In this document: positions 16,889 through 24,686 of the stretch, one piece after another | Numbering within the stretch: position 1 is the first letter of the stretch | Layout: each line of letters opens with the position of its first letter | The notes under the pieces: generated by a model | Seen by the model: only the letters and a program-made list of their open reading frames with translations | The model's database searches: none | Told to the model about the DNA's origin: nothing | Program-made: the position numbers and the translations under genes | Origin: Alsobacter sp964544365 | GTDB lineage: Bacteria > Pseudomonadota > Alphaproteobacteria > Rhizobiales > Beijerinckiaceae | DNA length: 64,000 nt | Assembly (NCBI GenBank): GCA_964544365.1 | Contig: CAZJCW010000001.1 | Location: 1 to 64,000, forward strand | Direction of reading: 5' to 3'

Positions 16889-18174
16889 ACGTCGACTGGA
16901 CCTACGACGCGGTTCCGCCACTGGGGGCGTCGGCGGAGTTTCCGCAAAGAGTCTTCCTCGGTCGGACGGCCTTCGTCGAGGCGGCCCTTGTGGAGGCAGG
17001 CCTCATTCCACAGGCGGGCGCATCGCTGGCATTGGCGAACGTCTGGTACGTTCCTGGGCGCTCTCTCAGCGCGATCTATGAAGGGCAAAGCGAATCCCGG
17101 CCACTGCTCGCGACCTTGCACTTCGCGAGATTTCCGTCCGAGGGCGCCGGGCCGGACGTGACCGGCGGGACCTGGGTTCCGGCTCTCGGCGCCAGTGTCC
17201 TGCGGTTCCCGCATGACCCGGGGCTTCCCGATCTTCCCGTTCTCATCGGGCTTGACGCTTTGCCTCCGCTCGGTGCGACGCCGGCGGCCTCCTGGAGGAT
17301 GTTGAGCTACCTGCCCGGCGCACGCTGCACGATTGCCTACGCCGATTCATCGACCCGCATGATCGCGGTCGGGAAGCTGCAGAACGGAGCACCCGCGACC
17401 CACCGCCGGATGCAGCAGCTCTGGCAGTCTTCGGCCCGGGACTTTGCAATGGCCGAGCCGCTGGCGGTGGATGAAGCGCACGCCATCCGGTGGGAGCGCT
17501 TCGTACCGGGAGAAAGAGTGGACCGCATCATGGACGACTCGCTGCGCGCTGCCGCGACCGCGTCCGCGATGTCGGCGCTGGCGTGTCTCCACGGTCTCCC
17601 GCTCGATGGTCTTCCCCTCCGCAACGGTCGCGTCGTGTTCGAGCGCGCGGCCCGCAAGGTGGCCAAGCGCGTCCGGGTCGCGCTTCCGGAACTGGACCGG
17701 TCCGCCACCCTCCTGTGCGAGGACCTGGCAAGGCGGCTGCCGTCGATGGAAGGGCGCCCGACCGTCACGCTGCACGGCGACTTCCACACGGCGAACATCC
17801 TCTTCGACGGCCGGACGCCCGGCTTCATCGACCTCGACGAACTCGCGCTCGGGGATCCGGCCTACGATCTGGCCCTGTTTGCCAGCCGTCTCCTTCTCGT
17901 CGGCCTGGTGAATCCGGACAGGGCAGGGCAGGCTGCCGAACTGGCGCAGGCTCTTCCGGCTCTCTATGCGCAGGCCGGCGGCCAGCCCATTCGAGACGAC
18001 GTGTTCGCGTGGTACGTGGCCACGCTTCTGCTCGGTCGGCAGGTGAAGACCTGCATCCGCCATTGTGCGCCGGAGTTGGGCAAACTTGGCGCGACCCTGC
18101 TGGCGTGGGCGCATGACACCCTGCGCGCGGGCCGGGTCGACGCCGCGCTGTATTCGACCGGTTCTCCCGCCTAG
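16885..18174 (+). CDS. APH-fold phosphotransferase (small-molecule or sugar kinase), paralogue B
   Basis: Predicted kinase, about 429 residues, with the same layout as the product of 14358-15578: a ~130-residue amino-terminal region, N-lobe motif MLSYLPGARCTIAYAD (near residue 139), then IAVGKLQ. The catalytic loop is HGDFHTAN (His297, Asp299, Asn304) and the metal motif FIDLDELALGDPAYDLALF. Here the loop Asn is kept. The start is taken as TTG 16885, whose bases form TTGA with the stop of the glycosyltransferase and which follows GAAGGGGCGG; GTG 16864 is an alternative. Its stop codon shares CTAG (18171-18174) with the stop of the convergent ABC exporter. The substrate is unknown. Confidence 0.8.
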   Translation: MNVDWTYDAVPPLGASAEFPQRVFLGRTAFVEAALVEAGLIPQAGASLALANVWYVPGRSLSAIYEGQSESRPLLATLHFARFPSEGAGPDVTGGTWVPALGASVLRFPHDPGLPDLPVLIGLDALPPLGATPAASWRMLSYLPGARCTIAYADSSTRMIAVGKLQNGAPATHRRMQQLWQSSARDFAMAEPLAVDEAHAIRWERFVPGERVDRIMDDSLRAAATASAMSALACLHGLPLDGLPLRNGRVVFERAARKVAKRVRVALPELDRSATLLCEDLARRLPSMEGRPTVTLHGDFHTANILFDGRTPGFIDLDELALGDPAYDLALFASRLLLVGLVNPDRAGQAAELAQALPALYAQAGGQPIRDDVFAWYVATLLLGRQVKTCIRHCAPELGKLGATLLAWAHDTLRAGRVDAALYSTGSPA

Positions 18175-19961
18175 CCCGCTTCCACGGCGTCGATCTGGAA
18201 GAGGTTGCAGTAGTAGCCGTTCCGGGCGACCAGTTCGGCGTGCGTGCCCTGCTCGACGATCTTTCCGTTTCGCAGGACGACGATGAGGTCCGCGTGGCGA
18301 ACGGACTGGAGGTGATGCGCGATGAGCACCGTCGTCTTGCCCTCCATCGTCGTCCGCAACGCCGTACGGATCTGAGCTTCGGATTCGGCGTCGATGGCCG
18401 ACGTCGGTTCGTCCATCAGCAGGATGTCGGGGTTCTTGATGAGCGCTCGCGCCAGCGACAGGCGCTGCCGCTGGCCGCCCGAGAGGCTCGCCCCGCTCTC
18501 GCCGACGATCTCGTCGTAGCCGTCGGGCAGGCGGGAGATGAAGTCATGCGCTGCGACGGCGCGTGCGGCGGCCTCGATGTCCGCGTCCGTGGCATCCGGC
18601 TTTCCGTAGGCGATGTTCTCTCGAATGCTCGCACCGAAGAGCAGGGCATCCTGCAGCACGACGCCGATGCGCTGGCGATACGATTCCCTGTTGAGCGTTC
18701 GGATGTCGATCCCGTCGACGGTGACCTGCCCCTCCGTCGGGTCGTAAAGCCGGACGATCAGGTTCGCGAGCGTGGACTTGCCCGCTCCGGACGCTCCGAC
18801 AAGGGCGATGAAGCGGCCCTGGGGAAGGGTCAGCGAGAGATCGTCGATCACCGGCTTTCCGGGCTCATACCAGAACGAGACGTTCCTGAATGCGATCTCG
18901 CCGCGCAGGGACGCGACGGGCCTGGCATCGGGCAGGTCCACCATGTCGGGCTTCGTCTCGAGCAGTTCACGGATCCGGTCGGCGCTGGCGCTGGCCTTCG
19001 AGAACCGGGCCGAGAGGCGCGCCATGATGCGGACCGGCTTGTACATGTCGACGATGTAGGACGAGAAGACCAGGAGGTCTCCCGGCGACATCCGCCCCCG
19101 CATGACCTGGATGCCGCCGAACAGCATGACGGTGGCGAGGCCGATGGCGCGCGCAACCTCGACGATCCGCGCCACGGACGCCTCCATCCGCGCCATCCGG
19201 ATGCTTTCCTCCTTCGACAACGAGCTCTGAGTCTCGAACCGCGAACTCTCGTACCGCTCGCGCCCGAAGGCCTGCACCAGCGAGACCGCCTTCAGGACCT
19301 CCATGAGGCGGGACGTCAGCGCGCTCTCCCGGTAGCGCTGCTGCCGCGCGGAGACCCGCATGCGCGCCAGCACCAGATAGAGCCCGCCGAACAGGACGGG
19401 GAAGGACACGATGACGATGAGCGCCAGCGTGGAATCGATGATCCACATCACGACGCACATGCCGAGGACCGTCAGCGCATGGGTGGCGAATGCCAGCACG
19501 TACTCCGAGTAGACGTCCTTCAGCGTGTTGGTATCGGCGACGATCTTGTTCATCAGTTCGCCGCTGCGGGAGCGGACATGGAACGAGAGCGAGAGCTGCT
19601 GGAGGTGGTTGAAGAGGGCGTTCCTCAGGCGGAACGTGATCTCGAACCCGATGCGCGATGTCACGTAGATCTGCGCATAGGCGAACGTCGCCGAGAGAAG
19701 CGCGAGGACGACGATCGCGCACGCGAGAAGCGACAGGGCCAGGATGCTTGAGGGCTGCACCCAGGCGAGGTACGTGGCCCAGGCGGCCGGGACTGCCTTG
19801 CCGTAGAGCACGTGGTCGAAGATGAGCTTCAGGGGCCACGGAAGCGCCAGCGCCACCAGCGTCGAGCCGGCCACGCAGAACAGCGCAAGGGCGATCGCGC
19901 TGCGCGCTTGCCAGAGGCATCCGAGGACGATCTGGCGGAATGTCTGTGCCTGCGTCCGCAT
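18171..19961 (-). CDS. ABC exporter, fused membrane and ATPase domains (MsbA type)
   Basis: Half-transporter of about 596 residues. The six-helix membrane domain covers roughly residues 15-310 (LALFCVAGSTLVALALPWPLKLIF onwards). The ATPase has Walker A GASGAGKST, signature LSGGQRQRLSLARAL, Walker B ILLMDEPTSAID and switch IAHHLQSVRHAD. It works as a homodimer in the inner membrane, flipping or exporting a lipid-linked or free product. ATG 19961 follows GGTGGAGG. It stands alone on the minus strand between two glycosyltransferase groups and shares a 294-base divergent promoter region, with the 11-bp repeat array, with the fusion gene at 20256. The related beta-glucan and lipid A exporters suggest a glycan cargo; the cargo itself is unproven. 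Confidence 0.88.
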   Translation of the reverse strand: MRTQAQTFRQIVLGCLWQARSAIALALFCVAGSTLVALALPWPLKLIFDHVLYGKAVPAAWATYLAWVQPSSILALSLLACAIVVLALLSATFAYAQIYVTSRIGFEITFRLRNALFNHLQQLSLSFHVRSRSGELMNKIVADTNTLKDVYSEYVLAFATHALTVLGMCVVMWIIDSTLALIVIVSFPVLFGGLYLVLARMRVSARQQRYRESALTSRLMEVLKAVSLVQAFGRERYESSRFETQSSLSKEESIRMARMEASVARIVEVARAIGLATVMLFGGIQVMRGRMSPGDLLVFSSYIVDMYKPVRIMARLSARFSKASASADRIRELLETKPDMVDLPDARPVASLRGEIAFRNVSFWYEPGKPVIDDLSLTLPQGRFIALVGASGAGKSTLANLIVRLYDPTEGQVTVDGIDIRTLNRESYRQRIGVVLQDALLFGASIRENIAYGKPDATDADIEAAARAVAAHDFISRLPDGYDEIVGESGASLSGGQRQRLSLARALIKNPDILLMDEPTSAIDAESEAQIRTALRTTMEGKTTVLIAHHLQSVRHADLIVVLRNGKIVEQGTHAELVARNGYYCNLFQIDAVEAG

Positions 19962-20124
19962 TACCGGTGCCTCCACCCGTCCTTGCCCGTGCTCGTGGCA
20001 GCCCGGACCTGACCGCGTGGCGCCCCGCGCCCGGAAGCGGCGCCGGGCGTGCATTCTTGCGTAGCCGCAAAGAGTGAATTGCAAAAACTCAAAGTTGGCT
20101 CCAGCAGGCCTTTTGGCCCAGTTC

Positions 20125-20190
20125 GTCAGCGTCCTGTCAGCTTTGCGTCAGCGTCGCGTCAGCTTGGCGTCAGCGTGGCGTCACTTTCGT
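20125..20190. repeat. six 11-bp direct repeats in a divergent promoter region
   Basis: Units begin at 20125, 20136, 20147, 20158, 20169 and 20180. The first five begin GTCAGC and the sixth GTCACT; units 3 to 5 keep the pattern GTCAGCNTNGC. A strict 11-base period puts every unit on nearly the same face of the helix. OmpR/PhoB-family response regulators bind direct repeats of about this period, so an activator or repressor array is plausible. It lies 66-131 bases before the fusion gene start and 164-229 bases before the exporter start. The repeat is seen directly; the regulator is inferred. Confidence 0.75.
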
Positions 20191-20210
20191 TGTGACAGTT
20201 TCGTGTCACA
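20191..20210. promoter_or_regulatory. 20-bp perfect inverted repeat beside the 11-bp array
   Basis: Arms TGTGACA (20191-20197) and TGTCACA (20204-20210) surround GTTTCG. It directly follows the direct-repeat array and keeps the same GTCA core in both orientations, so it may be a further, inverted pair of sites for the same protein. It is 46-65 bases before the fusion gene start. Confidence 0.55.
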
Positions 20211-20255
20211 GCCGGCCCGGACGATGTTTGAACGGGCGACTGAGGGGCGAATACC

Positions 20256-22178
20256 ATGAATACGGGCTCTGTAACAGAATCGATATTGATTAAATTCTGT
20301 GTAACCGGTCGATCTGGACTGGGCCATATTCGTCGTACCTGTAACATTGCATCGGCACTGATGCGTGAGAACTGCCACATCCGGTGCGTTCTCCTGACGA
20401 ATGCACCGATTGCCGGCCTCTCTGCGCAGGAACGCGATCTGTTCGAGAGCATCGACGTCGTGGCCAAGTCCCAGATGGCGCAGCGACTTGCCGCGATGGA
20501 ACCCGGGCCGGTCGTCGTGGATACTGCGGTCGTTCCCCGGCTTGCACTGCTTGCCGATCCGCTGTGCCTCGTCCTGCGCGAGACCATCGAGGATCGGCTG
20601 TCCTCGTTTCGCCTGGAGGCCGGGCGGCCCTGGGATCTGGTCGTTGTGCCGTCGTCGCGCTCGCACTGGCACCCCGATCCCGGGACGATCGGCGCGCGCG
20701 AGGTTTCACACGTCAACTGGATCTACCGCACGGCCGAGACGGATCGCGGCGGTTCGGTCCTGCCGCCCCGCTCTCGCCCCCGCGTGCTCGTCGCTACCGG
20801 CGGCGGCGGGTCGCCGCAGACGGCCGCGGCCCTTCGCGTCGCGATCGACGATGTCCTTTCGCGCCTTCCCGGTGACGGCAGCCACGAGGTGGTCCAGGTC
20901 GCCGGCCCGCGACTGGCGCCCGAAGGCTTCCTGCAGCGCGCCGATGCGCGGATCGATGTCGGCGCCCGGCTCAACGAGGCTTTCGCCGAGGCCGACGTCG
21001 TCATCTCCACCGTCGGGTACAACTCCATTCTCGAGCTTGCCGACCACGACACGCCGGCTCTCCTGGTGCCGATCGAGCGCACCTTCGACGACCAGACGGG
21101 GCGGGCCGAGGCGTGGGGGCCCCTTCTCGGCCTGGCGCATCGGGCCGACGATGCGGCACGCAGCAGCGAGTGGATCGCCGGCGTGCTGTCCGGGAGAAGC
21201 CGGCGCGCACGGGTGGAACTGGGACCCAGCGGCGCAAGCGAGGCGGCGGCGTTGATCCTCGGGCTCGTGCGCGAGCGGGCGGGCTGGTCCTTCGACAAGG
21301 TGATGAAGGACAGCGATCGGCCGACACCTTCATCCGCGGCACGTCGTGCGACGTTTCTCTTCATGCAAGGCGTTGCGACGCCCTGCGCCCGCGATGGTCT
21401 CGTCCCCGACGCGATCACGATGCCACGCCTTGGGACGTCGTCGCTTCGGGATCGTCTTCGGGCCCTCGGGGGACCGTTCCTGAGCGGCCCGGCGCTTGGA
21501 AGGGCGGTCTGCGACGTCCTTCTCGTCTCGGAGGACAGGCCGAACCTGCTGGCCACGTTTCATGCCGTGGCGTCGGTCCCGGAAGACGTGGCCGATTTCG
21601 ATGCCCTCGCGAAGGTGCGGTCCCGCCTGGCTCCTGGCCATGCCGCACACCGGCTCGGATCGGCCAGTGTGCGCCGGGCAGCGATCCTGGCGGACGCGAT
21701 CGAACAGGCCCTTGGCGGAGTCGCCGCGGACCGGAGCCGCCGCGTCCTGCTGCATGGCGACCTGCATGCCGGCCAGATCCTGGCGGACGGAGCGGGCGCA
21801 CCCGTCGTCATCGATCTCGACGATCTTGCGATGGGCGCCGCTGAAGCCGACATCGCCAATCTCGGCGCCCATCTCGTGACAAGCGTCGATCTGTACGACG
21901 GCCCTGTCGCACCCGGGTTTCTCGCCGTCGTGGACGCGCTCTCGGGTGTCGCGGTCGGCGAGCCACTCTCGCCGGCGCGCCTCGCCGCCTATGGCGCAGC
22001 CGCCCTGCTTCGCCGGGCGCTGAAGATCGTGGAGCGGGACGGCGACGTCGACCGCTGCATCGCGATCATCGATGCCTCCGAGACCCTTCTGCGCCGGGCC
22101 CTCGCGATGCCGAGGACCGCACCTTCGCCGTACGACGCTTCCGAGCGTGCGGCATCCCCCGTCTCCATCAACCCGTGA
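20256..22178 (+). CDS. glycosyltransferase-kinase fusion (GT28-like plus APH-fold)
   Basis: A 640-residue protein joining two domains. Residues ~8-345 form a MurG/GT28-like GT-B glycosyltransferase: VTGRSGLGHIRRTCNIA at the start, VLVATGGGGSPQTAAALRVA opening the donor half, and ISTVGYNSILELADHDTPALLVP with the conserved Gly-Tyr-Asn. Residues ~360-620 form an APH-fold kinase with catalytic loop HGDLHAGQ (His500, Asp502, Gln507) and metal motif VVIDLDD (Asp520, Asp522); Gln replaces the usual Asn, as in maltokinases. The kinase half lacks the LxYxPxxR lobe of the other two kinases here. ATG 20256 follows GAGGGG. The first 100 bases are only about 44% G+C. A protein phosphorylating and transferring the same sugar is inferred. 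Confidence 0.82.
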   Translation: MNTGSVTESILIKFCVTGRSGLGHIRRTCNIASALMRENCHIRCVLLTNAPIAGLSAQERDLFESIDVVAKSQMAQRLAAMEPGPVVVDTAVVPRLALLADPLCLVLRETIEDRLSSFRLEAGRPWDLVVVPSSRSHWHPDPGTIGAREVSHVNWIYRTAETDRGGSVLPPRSRPRVLVATGGGGSPQTAAALRVAIDDVLSRLPGDGSHEVVQVAGPRLAPEGFLQRADARIDVGARLNEAFAEADVVISTVGYNSILELADHDTPALLVPIERTFDDQTGRAEAWGPLLGLAHRADDAARSSEWIAGVLSGRSRRARVELGPSGASEAAALILGLVRERAGWSFDKVMKDSDRPTPSSAARRATFLFMQGVATPCARDGLVPDAITMPRLGTSSLRDRLRALGGPFLSGPALGRAVCDVLLVSEDRPNLLATFHAVASVPEDVADFDALAKVRSRLAPGHAAHRLGSASVRRAAILADAIEQALGGVAADRSRRVLLHGDLHAGQILADGAGAPVVIDLDDLAMGAAEADIANLGAHLVTSVDLYDGPVAPGFLAVVDALSGVAVGEPLSPARLAAYGAAALLRRALKIVERDGDVDRCIAIIDASETLLRRALAMPRTAPSPYDASERAASPVSINP

Positions 22179-22186
22179 CGAGACCC

Positions 22187-23443
22187 ATGTCCAACCGATC
22201 CATCGTGATGTACTCGCCGGACACCGTCGGTCTCGGCCACGTCCGCCGGAATTCAACGATCGCGACCCATGTCGTCGAGATGAACCCGGACTGCAGCGTC
22301 GTGCTGCTGGTGGGTAGCGCCGCCGGTCCCGTCTTCGCGTTGCCGCCCGGCGTGGACACCATCAAGCTGCCTTCCGTCCAGAAGCTCAGCAGCGGCGACT
22401 GGTGCGCGCGCAGCCTGTCGATCTCCAACCAGGTTGCCCAGCGTGTCCGGTCCGGCCTGATCCGCGAAACCATCGCGACCCTTCGCCCCGACATTCTTCT
22501 GGTCGATCATCTGCCCTGCGGCATATGGAGCGAACTGCTGCCCGTCTTCGAGTTCATCCGGAGCCGGCGCCTGCCGACGCGGATCGTGCTCGGCCTGCGG
22601 GACATCCTGGACGATCCGCAGCGCGTGTCTTCCCGCTGGAGCCGGGAAGGGACGTACGACGTCGTCCGGCGGTACTACGACAGCGTGTTCGTCTATGGCG
22701 ATCGCGCCGTGTTCGACTCCGCGGCGGCCTATGGTCTGAGCGAGGAAATCTGCAGCGACGTTCGCTTCATGGGCTACGTCACCGGTGAGACGAATTCTTC
22801 GCCGGCAGCCAGCGGCCGGCAATCCGGCGGCCGTGACGAGAAGTTCGTCGTGGTCACCGCCGGCGGGGGTTACGACGCCTACCCGATGATGGCTGCGTCA
22901 CTCGAGGCGCTGTCCGTCGTGCCAAGGTCGCAGCGCATCAGGGCTGTCGCCGTCGCGGGCCCGCTGATGCCGGACGAATACTTCGCTCGCCTCAGGGCAA
23001 TGGCCGACGCTTCCGGCATCGAGCTCGTCCGGTTCACGTCGGAGCTCAAGACGATGCTGCGGCGCGCCGACCTCGTCGTGACGATGGGCGGATACAACTC
23101 GATGCTCGAGATCACCGCACTCGGCAAGGCGACGATCGTCATACCGCGCTCCGGACCGAGCATGGAGCAGACCGTTCGCTCGCAGATGTTCGAGCAGATG
23201 GGCTTCTCCCGGCACGTCCCGCTCGAGGCGGCCACGCCCGAGTTCCTGTCGCAGGCAATCGTCGCCGGACTCGCATCGCCGCCGCGCCCCTATGCGACCT
23301 TGGGCCTCGACGGTGCCCGCAACGCAGCCGCGGCACTGGTCGGAAAGCTCGCGCAGGCCTCTGGCCGGCGCTCGCAACTCCGCGCCTCGCGTTCGCGGCT
23401 GGTGCGGTCCGGCAGGGTGGAGAGCGTCCATGCTCATCCCTGA
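22187..23443 (+). CDS. GT28-like glycosyltransferase (COG4671 type)
   Basis: Predicted GT-B glycosyltransferase, 418 residues. The opening VMYSPDTVGLGHVRRNSTIA parallels the fusion protein's GRSGLGHIRRTCNIA, so the two are paralogues over the glycosyltransferase part. Later landmarks are VVVTAGGGYDAYPMMAASLEAL, LVVTMGGYNSMLEITALGKATIVIP and MEQTVRSQMFEQMG. ATG 22187 was chosen; a GTG at 22175 overlapping the previous stop by 4 bases is an alternative. It lies in one operon with the fusion gene and overlaps the following GT4 gene by 14 bases. Sugar donor and acceptor are not recognisable. Confidence 0.83.
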   Translation: MSNRSIVMYSPDTVGLGHVRRNSTIATHVVEMNPDCSVVLLVGSAAGPVFALPPGVDTIKLPSVQKLSSGDWCARSLSISNQVAQRVRSGLIRETIATLRPDILLVDHLPCGIWSELLPVFEFIRSRRLPTRIVLGLRDILDDPQRVSSRWSREGTYDVVRRYYDSVFVYGDRAVFDSAAAYGLSEEICSDVRFMGYVTGETNSSPAASGRQSGGRDEKFVVVTAGGGYDAYPMMAASLEALSVVPRSQRIRAVAVAGPLMPDEYFARLRAMADASGIELVRFTSELKTMLRRADLVVTMGGYNSMLEITALGKATIVIPRSGPSMEQTVRSQMFEQMGFSRHVPLEAATPEFLSQAIVAGLASPPRPYATLGLDGARNAAAALVGKLAQASGRRSQLRASRSRLVRSGRVESVHAHP

Positions 23444-24686
23444 CAGGGCCGGAAAAGTCGGCGCAGGACTTCGGGTCGGCTATGTCCTGAAGCGGTTTCC
23501 GCGCCTGAGCCAGACCTTCGTGCTTGCGGAGATTCTCGAACTCGAGCGCCGCGGTGTCGAGGTGCGCGTGGCGTCGCTCCTGCCGCCCCTCGATGACGCG
23601 GACAAGGTCGACACCCGTGCCCTGCGCGCGAAAGTGGACGTCCTGCCAGACGGCTACGCCGTGTGGCCGAACGAAGACGGGCTTGAAGGCCTCGTTGCCG
23701 GAAAGACGGAGCGCGCGCGGGAACGGATCGCCCATTGGTCGGCCGCACTGGCAGAGCTCTGGGGCTCCGAGGGAATCGACTGCCTGCACGCCCATTTCGG
23801 ATCCGACGCGACCACCGTCGCGCTTCTGGCCGGACGCAGGATCGCGCGGCCCGTGTCGTTCACGGCGCATGCCCGCGACATCTTCAAGCACTACGCAACC
23901 GAGGACGAGGACCGGCTCGCACGCCGCTCGAAGATGGCGCTGGCCGATGCCGTCGTCACCGTGTCCGACTTCAACAAGTCCTATCTCGCCGCGATGGCCG
24001 GGCCGTCCTCGGCCGGGAAGATCGAACGCATCTACAACGGGATCGATCTTGCCGCGATCAGACCGGGCCCCGCCGCAAAGCGGGAACAGGGCCTGATCTT
24101 GGCCGTCGGCCGCCTCATCGAGAAGAAGGGCTTCGGCGATCTCATCGCTGCTTGCGCCGTCCTCCGCTCGGGCGGTGTCGATTTCCGCTGCGAGATCGTC
24201 GGCGAGGGCCCGCTGCGCGAAAGCCTGGAGGCGCAGGTGCGTGCCTGCGGGCTCGAGGACGACGTTTCGTTCGTCGGCGCTGTTCCGCCCGCCGAAGTCT
24301 TGCGCCACATGCGGCGAGCGAGCGTCTTTGCCCTGCCCTGCGTCGTGGCCGCCGACGGCGATCGGGACGGCTTGCCGACCGTGCTTCTCGAGGCGCTGGC
24401 GAGTGGGCTTCCCGCGGTCACGACCCGGGTGGCTGGAACGCCCGAAATCATCACCGACGGGATCACCGGCCGGATCGTCGATCCAGCCGATCCCGCTCGG
24501 CTAGCCGAGGCTCTCGCGAGCCTTCTGATGCAACCGGATCTTGCCGGACGCTGCGGTCACCAGGGCCGCGCCAAGGCCGAGCGTGATTTCGACATCACCA
24601 CCAATGTGGGTGCTCTTCATGACCTCTTCACCCGATACACCAGCCAGTTCGATCGCCGAGCTTCGGCAGCGCTTGCGGCAGAGTGA
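23430..24686 (+). CDS. GT4-type glycosyltransferase (second)
   Basis: Retaining GT-B glycosyltransferase, 418 residues. It opens RVGYVLKRFPRLSQTFVLAEI, the stretch seen in colanic-acid-type and other exopolysaccharide GT4 enzymes, then CLHAHFGSDATTVALLAGR and the donor domain LILAVGRLIEKKGFGDLI. The E-x7-E region reads DGLPTVLLEALASGLP, followed by GTPEIITDGITG. The start ATG 23430 lies inside the end of the preceding gene. The opening LSQTF motif is the best hint in the cluster that the product is an extracellular polysaccharide. It is followed by the export adaptor gene, which it overlaps or abuts. Confidence 0.9.
   Translation: MLIPDRAGKVGAGLRVGYVLKRFPRLSQTFVLAEILELERRGVEVRVASLLPPLDDADKVDTRALRAKVDVLPDGYAVWPNEDGLEGLVAGKTERARERIAHWSAALAELWGSEGIDCLHAHFGSDATTVALLAGRRIARPVSFTAHARDIFKHYATEDEDRLARRSKMALADAVVTVSDFNKSYLAAMAGPSSAGKIERIYNGIDLAAIRPGPAAKREQGLILAVGRLIEKKGFGDLIAACAVLRSGGVDFRCEIVGEGPLRESLEAQVRACGLEDDVSFVGAVPPAEVLRHMRRASVFALPCVVAADGDRDGLPTVLLEALASGLPAVTTRVAGTPEIITDGITGRIVDPADPARLAEALASLLMQPDLAGRCGHQGRAKAERDFDITTNVGALHDLFTRYTSQFDRRASAALAAE

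Noticed and set aside
14358..18174. Aminoglycoside-resistance genes
   Set aside because: The kinases have an extra amino-terminal domain and sit in a glycan cluster; the fold is shared by many sugar kinases.
20125..20190. A CRISPR array
   Set aside because: The repeat is 11 bp with no spacers and there are no cas genes.
20191..20210. A CRP-type site (TGTGA...TCACA)
   Set aside because: Spacing is 10 rather than the 6 bases of the CRP consensus; the arms fit better as inverted copies of the nearby GTCA repeat.
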